From NCBI GenBank assembly GCA_033764265.1, contig JANRJB010000340.1:1-8332 (forward strand): 8,332 nucleotides of DNA, read 5' to 3'. The notes under the pieces were generated by a model, which saw nothing but the letters and a program-made list of their open reading frames with translations, was not told where the DNA came from and made no database searches. Source of the stretch: VGEM01 sp033764265. Lineage in GTDB: Bacteria; Pseudomonadota; Alphaproteobacteria; Rhodospirillales; Rhodospirillaceae. Positions within the stretch are counted from its first letter, which is position 1. Each line of letters starts with the position of its first letter. Below are positions 4,928 through 8,332 of this stretch, piece by piece. Made by a program: the position numbers and the translations under genes.

Positions 4928-6100
4928 ATGGGCAACAAAGCCGAGCACGCGCGCGCGCGTCCGCCGAAAACCCTTGCGAAACCGAATAGATCCCCGTCCG
5001 CCGAGCCGCGCCCAGACGCGCTGGCGCTGGATACGGTGCTCGCCGGCGATTGCATCGAGGTCATGAACCGGATGCCGGCGGGTAGCGTCGACCTGGTGTT
5101 CGCCGACCCGCCCTACAATCTCCAGCTCGGCGGCGAACTGCACCGGCCCAACAATTCCCGCGTCGACGGTGTCGAGGAAGAGTGGGATCGCTTCGCCGAC
5201 TTCGCCGCCTACGACAAATTCACCCGTGCCTGGCTGACGGCGGCGCGCCGTGTGCTGAAGGACACCGGTACGCTGTGGGTGATCGGGTCATACCACAACA
5301 TCTACCGCGTCGGCGCCATGCTGCAGGACCTCGGGTTCTGGATGCTCAACGACATCGTCTGGCGAAAGACCAACCCGATGCCGAACTTCCGTGGCACGCG
5401 CTTCGCCAACGCCCACGAAACACTGATCTGGTGCGCCAAGGCCAAGGGCGAGCGCTATACCTTCAATTACGAGGCGATGAAGAACCTCAACGACGGGCTG
5501 CAGATGCGCAGCGACTGGTCGCTGCCCTTGTGCACCGGCGAGGAACGGCTGAGAAATCGCGCCGGCGACAAGCTGCACCCGACGCAGAAGCCCGCCTCGT
5601 TGCTCTACCGCGTGCTGATGGCCGCCTCCAACCCCGGCGACGTGGTGCTGGACCCGTTCTTCGGCACCGGCACGACCGGCGCGGTCGCCAAGCACCTCGG
5701 CCGGCGCTACATCGGCATCGAGCGCGACGCCGATTACGCCGCCGCCGCCAAGGCCCGCCTGGCGCGCGCCGTGCCGGTGGACGACGACAAGCTCTTGATC
5801 ACGCCGACCAAGCGGGGCGAACCGCGCATCCCGTTCGGCACGGTGGTGGAACGCGGACTGCTCAGCCCGGGTGCGGTGCTGTGCGATCCTTCGGGCCGGC
5901 ACACCGCGAAGGTGCGCGCCGACGGCACGGTGATCTCGGCCGACCACCGCGGCTCGATCCATCAGGTCGGCGCGGCGGTGCAGGGCGCCCCGGCCTGCAA
6001 CGGCTGGACGTTCTGGCACGTGCGGATCGGCAAGGCGCTGGTGGCGATCGACGTGCTGCGCCAAAAGGTGCGCGCCGAACTGGGCGAAAGCCTGCAGTAG
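4928..6100 (+). CDS. ccrM: Cell-cycle-regulated DNA adenine methyltransferase CcrM (GANTC)
   Basis: CcrM transfers a methyl group from S-adenosylmethionine to adenine in GANTC, marking replicated DNA and timing cell-cycle genes in Alphaproteobacteria. The 390-aa protein is a beta-class N6 methyltransferase: catalytic DPPY (residues 60-63) comes before the SAM-binding DPFFGTGT (242-249). WVIGSYHNIYRVG, FANAHETLIW and HPTQKP (217-222) lie between. The C-terminal RAMA-type domain (about 290-375; EPRIPFGTVVERGLLSPG to PACNGWTFWHV) is the part that gives CcrM its GANTC specificity. The open frame extends up to 4760. I chose the ATG at 4928, preceded by GAGGGG (4911-4916) and TAGGA (4918-4922), because the upstream residues do not resemble the family. 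Even so, about 30 basic, Pro-rich residues precede the usual start of the domain. It converges on higA with a 7-nt gap. Confidence 0.95.
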   Translation: MGNKAEHARARPPKTLAKPNRSPSAEPRPDALALDTVLAGDCIEVMNRMPAGSVDLVFADPPYNLQLGGELHRPNNSRVDGVEEEWDRFADFAAYDKFTRAWLTAARRVLKDTGTLWVIGSYHNIYRVGAMLQDLGFWMLNDIVWRKTNPMPNFRGTRFANAHETLIWCAKAKGERYTFNYEAMKNLNDGLQMRSDWSLPLCTGEERLRNRAGDKLHPTQKPASLLYRVLMAASNPGDVVLDPFFGTGTTGAVAKHLGRRYIGIERDADYAAAAKARLARAVPVDDDKLLITPTKRGEPRIPFGTVVERGLLSPGAVLCDPSGRHTAKVRADGTVISADHRGSIHQVGAAVQGAPACNGWTFWHVRIGKALVAIDVLRQKVRAELGESLQ

Positions 6101-6107
6101 GCGCCGA

Positions 6108-6410
6108 TCAAGCAGCCCGCACGGGCCTGTAGGGCTTGATGCGCGCCACGTCTCGGGCGATGCGCCGCTTGGCTTCCAACGTGTCGTAGGCGACTTGTAA
6201 CCGCTGAAAGTAACCGTCCGACAGCCTGAAGAATTTGCAAAGCCGCAGGTCGGTGTCCGCGGTTATATCGCGCGTGCCCTTGACGATGGCATGAATCCGG
6301 TTTCCTGGCACGCCGATGGCTTCAGCCAGCTGATTCTGGCTGAGACCAATCTCGTCGAGAAATTCAACCTTGAGAATCTCGCCGGGGTGCGGATTGCGAA
6401 GCTGTGCCAT
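6108..6410 (-). CDS. higA: HigA-family antitoxin (HTH_XRE, 100 aa)
   Basis: HigA binds and neutralises the HigB mRNA endonuclease and represses its own operon. The protein opens with the typical NPHPGEILKVEFL segment (residues 6-18). A helix-turn-helix follows (LSQNQLAEAIGVPGNRIHAIVKG, about 23-45), then GTRDITADTDLRLCKFF. Length is normal. The ATG at 6410 has GGGAG (6421-6425) 10 nt upstream and lies 18 nt after the HigB stop, giving the toxin-first gene order usual for higBA. Its stop is 7 nt from the convergent ccrM stop, leaving no room for a terminator between them. The chromosomal target set and any stress trigger cannot be read from the sequence. Confidence 0.92.
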   Translation of the reverse strand: MAQLRNPHPGEILKVEFLDEIGLSQNQLAEAIGVPGNRIHAIVKGTRDITADTDLRLCKFFRLSDGYFQRLQVAYDTLEAKRRIARDVARIKPYRPVRAA

Positions 6411-6428
6411 GTCCCGAATACTCCCAAC

Positions 6429-6710
6429 TTAGTGGTAGTCGACAATTTCAACGTCACTTGCGTGGCCCGCGGCCCACACGAAGCAAATGCGCCATTGTTG
6501 GTTGATGCGAATGCTTAGTTGCCCTTTGCGATTGCCCCTCAAGTGCTCGAGCCGGTTTCCCGGCGGGTGGCGCAGGTCGTCCAGCCGCTCCGCCGCATCC
6601 AACTGCCGCAATTCACGCAAGGCTCGGTCTTGAATGGCGACAGGAAAAGCGCGGCTCGATTCCCCGCGCCAAATCCGCGCCGTGTCGATGCAACGGAATG
6701 AACGAATCAT
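6429..6710 (-). CDS. higB: HigB-family toxin (RelE-like mRNA endonuclease, 93 aa)
   Basis: HigB toxins cut mRNA on the translating ribosome and slow growth when HigA is lost. The sequence starts MIRSFR, has the AIQDRALRELRQLDAAERLDDLRHPPGNRLEHLRG block, then GQLSIRINQQWRICFVW, and closes with VEIVDYH, the classic HigB ending. Length matches the family (about 92 aa), with no frameshift, so the toxin looks intact. It is transcribed with higA, 18 nt downstream. I see no clear SD before the ATG at 6710, so translation may be weak, which is common for a toxin placed first. Upstream lies a repeat cluster (6730-6753) suited to autorepression. Family assignment is secure; cleavage specificity is unknown. 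Confidence 0.92.
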   Translation of the reverse strand: MIRSFRCIDTARIWRGESSRAFPVAIQDRALRELRQLDAAERLDDLRHPPGNRLEHLRGNRKGQLSIRINQQWRICFVWAAGHASDVEIVDYH

Positions 6711-6729
6711 CGCAGTCGCAGCTTAGACC

Positions 6730-6753
6730 GATACGAGATACGTCTCAAGTATC
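6730..6753 (-). promoter_or_regulatory. Candidate higBA promoter and HigA operator
   Basis: The 54-bp gap upstream of higB contains GATAC at 6730-6734 and 6737-6741 (plus-strand reading) and the inverted GTATC at 6749-6753. The last two form an inverted repeat with a 7-nt spacer. On the minus strand a good -35 box, TTGAGA (6748-6743), lies inside that spacer, with a weaker -10 (TAAGCT, 6725-6720) 17 nt on. A repressor bound to the repeats would cover the promoter, as HigA does elsewhere. Binding is inferred, not shown. Confidence 0.45.
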
Positions 6754-6764
6754 AAATGCTCGCG

Positions 6765-7697
6765 TCACCACCCGTCCATGTGCCAGTGGCCGGTGGAGCG
6801 TGAGCGCACCGGCAGGCCGGCCGGTACCGGGCCCTCGGTCCGGGGGTCGTAGTTGACGGGCGTGGCGTGCATCTCGACGTGGGCGTCGAGCGAAGCCCAG
6901 TTGATCAGTTGGCCGTCGACGCGGATCAGCAGCACCGTGCCCTTCTCGGCGCCGGCCAGGAAATGGCCGTGCTTGACGCGCGCCGGGCGGAAGAAATAGG
7001 TGCCGACCTTGAGGACGCCGAAGTTGTAGTCCATGGCGCCGTCGAGCGTGTAAGCCTCCTCGAATACCGGGTGGTGCATCAGCCGGGTGTCGGACCAGCC
7101 GGGCGGCGCCCAGCACAACAGGGCGCCGAAACCCTTGGTCGGGTCGCCCTCCGGCGCGGGGTCCCGGTAAAGCCACTTGTGGCGCAGGTTGCCCTGCGGC
7201 CAGCCTTCGGTGCCATGGGTCATGGCGAAGTCTTCTTCTTTCTTCTCCTGCCACTGCATCCGCGCGGTGTGGATGACGGTCAGCTCGCCCAGGTCCTTGG
7301 AGGCGGTGTTGCCGCCGCGCGAGATGAAGCCGGGCTTCGGCCGGTCGGCGCGAGTGAAGCCCCAGTCGCCGTACTCGCGATAGAGCAGCACTTCGCTGCC
7401 CTCGCGCGCGGAGATTTGCGGAATCCATAAACCCGCCGGCGCGCGGAAATACGAACCCGGCACCAGGATCGTGTCGCCCAGGCGAACTTCGCCCGCCAGC
7501 ACGAACCATTCGGTATCGGCGCTGTGATAACCGGCGGGCCGCACCCACGGGCCATCGAACCTGACCCGGAACGAGCCCGCGCCAAGTTCCTCGCAATACG
7601 ACAAATTACGCTGGACCGCGCGGCCGTCGCCGAACGGCAATTCGGCGTCATGCCAGACAAGGTCGGCTTGCTGGATCAGTTCGACGTGCGGTCTCAA
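6765..7697 (-). CDS. Two-domain cupin protein (bicupin, DUF4437-like), TTG start
   Basis: The 310-aa protein appears to hold two cupin barrels. The first (about residues 40-105) shows GYHSADTEWFVLAGEVRLGD with candidate metal ligands His58 and Glu63. The second (about 195-260) shows HHPVFEEAYTLDGAM with His208/His209 and Glu213/Glu214, then VKHGHF with His243/His245. There is no signal peptide, so it is probably cytoplasmic. The substrate cannot be told; cupins include dioxygenases, isomerases and sensors, and a relation to DUF4437 or ChrR-like cupins is my best guess. The start is TTG at 7697: an in-frame stop lies 18 nt upstream, no ATG or GTG is available near it, and GGGAGG sits at a good SD distance. 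It lies 54 nt upstream of higB on the same strand, but higB seems to have its own promoter. Confidence 0.7.
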   Translation of the reverse strand: MRPHVELIQQADLVWHDAELPFGDGRAVQRNLSYCEELGAGSFRVRFDGPWVRPAGYHSADTEWFVLAGEVRLGDTILVPGSYFRAPAGLWIPQISAREGSEVLLYREYGDWGFTRADRPKPGFISRGGNTASKDLGELTVIHTARMQWQEKKEEDFAMTHGTEGWPQGNLRHKWLYRDPAPEGDPTKGFGALLCWAPPGWSDTRLMHHPVFEEAYTLDGAMDYNFGVLKVGTYFFRPARVKHGHFLAGAEKGTVLLIRVDGQLINWASLDAHVEMHATPVNYDPRTEGPVPAGLPVRSRSTGHWHMDGW

Positions 7698-7743
7698 CGG
7701 CCGGCCCTCCCGTCCTCAATGGTCCGGCCACGCTAGAGCAATC

Positions 7744-7782
7744 GCCGCGCCGGTGGAATCCCGATTTCTGAACCGGCGCGGC
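7744..7782 (-). terminator. Perfect 11-bp inverted repeat, possible terminator after the DUF1775 gene
   Basis: GCCGCGCCGGT (7744-7754) and ACCGGCGCGGC (7772-7782) are exact reverse complements separated by 17 nt. The hairpin begins 19 nt after the DUF1775 stop and lies 46 nt before the cupin start. Neither exit side has a T-run, so it would be an imperfect intrinsic terminator, an mRNA-stabilising stem or a processing site. The structure itself is certain; its role is not. Confidence 0.4.
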
Positions 7783-7801
7783 TGATGATCGGCAGGCTGC
7801 G

Positions 7802-8332
7802 TCAGGGCGCGCGGGCTTCCTGCTTGGGCTCGCCGTACAGTTTCACGAACGGCGCCGGGTGTTTGTACTCGCCCCACTTCTTGCCGCCCTCGGGAATCTC
7901 GACCCAGCGGTTCACACCCTCTTTGCATTCCTGCACGGTCTTGAAATAGAGCGTCTCGTCGGGGCTGTTGGGGAATTTGACCAGCGCCTTGAACGTGTCG
8001 AACTCCAGGTCGCCGATGTTGCCGCCCAGCCAGATCACCTCGTCCACCGCCTCGGTGTAGGTCACGCCTTCGGAGGTGATCGGCTTGTCCATCTTGCGCA
8101 TGGTCATCGACATGGTCCAGCCGGCCTTGAGTTGCGGGCGCACCATGACGATGCCGTCGGGGATCTTGATGCGCACGCCGGTGGTCGGGCTGCCGGCGCA
8201 GCCGTGCGGCAGTCCGATCTCGATGACGTGCCAGGCGCCGGCCTTGATGTCCTTCTCGATCATCAGCGCATGGGAGAACGCGGCACTGGTCCAAGCCAGT
8301 CCGAACAGACCGGCGGCGCCGGCCAGAATCGT
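7802..8332 (-). CDS. Secreted DUF1775 (YcnI-like) domain protein, N-terminal start beyond the right edge
   Basis: DUF1775 proteins are exported; YcnI of Bacillus binds copper through the mature N-terminal histidine together with other residues. In the window 176 residues are visible. The frame is open from base 8332 and starts inside a hydrophobic signal peptide (TILAGAAGLFGLAW), followed by TSAAFS and then HALMIEKD. Cleavage after Ser would leave an N-terminal His, as the family expects. The conserved LPHGCAGSPTTGVRIKIPDG segment, KAGWTM, and EAVDEVIWLGGNIGD follow. The Met at 8263 is inside the mature region and is not the true start. Copper handling in the periplasm is inferred from the family. 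The usual copper-gene neighbours (PCu(A)C chaperone, CopC/CopD) would lie beyond the edge if present; downstream is an unrelated cupin gene. Confidence 0.85.
   Translation of the reverse strand, partial: TILAGAAGLFGLAWTSAAFSHALMIEKDIKAGAWHVIEIGLPHGCAGSPTTGVRIKIPDGIVMVRPQLKAGWTMSMTMRKMDKPITSEGVTYTEAVDEVIWLGGNIGDLEFDTFKALVKFPNSPDETLYFKTVQECKEGVNRWVEIPEGGKKWGEYKHPAPFVKLYGEPKQEARAP

Noticed and set aside
5182..6132. Long antisense or alternate-frame open frames over ccrM (5182-6132 plus, 5288-6064 minus) and over the cupin gene (6745-7596 minus)
   Set aside because: They are rich in Arg, Gly, Pro and Ala as expected for shadow frames in GC-rich DNA, lack domains, and coincide with convincing genes.

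Overview
The window reads as a GC-rich alphaproteobacterial chromosome, possibly Rhodospirillales-like. The main reasons are a CcrM-type GANTC adenine methyltransferase with its C-terminal specificity domain, an alphaproteobacterial-style uracil-DNA glycosylase, and an electron-transfer-flavoprotein:ubiquinone oxidoreductase. Codon use looks uniform, and I see no IS element, tRNA, rRNA or CRISPR. The lineage below class level is inference.

Layout, left to right. The 5' part of an ETF:ubiquinone oxidoreductase gene runs off the left edge on the minus strand. It is divergent from a plus-strand run: a small two-helix membrane protein, a family-4-like uracil-DNA glycosylase and moaB (molybdenum cofactor). 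Convergent to moaB, and overlapping its 3' end by 35 nt, is a minus-strand pair of glycosyltransferase-like genes joined by an ATGA overlap. These match the two families usually called rSAM/selenodomain-associated transferases 1 and 2. Divergent from that pair is rnhB (RNase HII). A 405-bp non-coding region then leads into ccrM. Seven bases past ccrM, in convergent orientation, lies a higB-higA toxin-antitoxin module, followed by a two-domain cupin gene with a TTG start. Last is a secreted DUF1775 (YcnI-like) protein whose signal-peptide start lies beyond the right edge.

Functionally the window is mostly housekeeping: DNA maintenance (uracil removal, RNase HII, CcrM), cofactor synthesis (MoaB) and respiratory electron entry (ETF-QO). 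The most interesting part is the ccrM upstream region. It holds five GANTC sites within 101 bp, a perfect DnaA box, a degenerate CtrA-like motif and a long GC-rich hairpin near the start codon. This suggests a cell-cycle-timed promoter that senses its own methylation. Second is the uracil-DNA glycosylase, which keeps the catalytic motifs but lacks two of the four cysteines that normally hold the 4Fe-4S cluster. Third is the higBA promoter region, with three GATAC half-sites.
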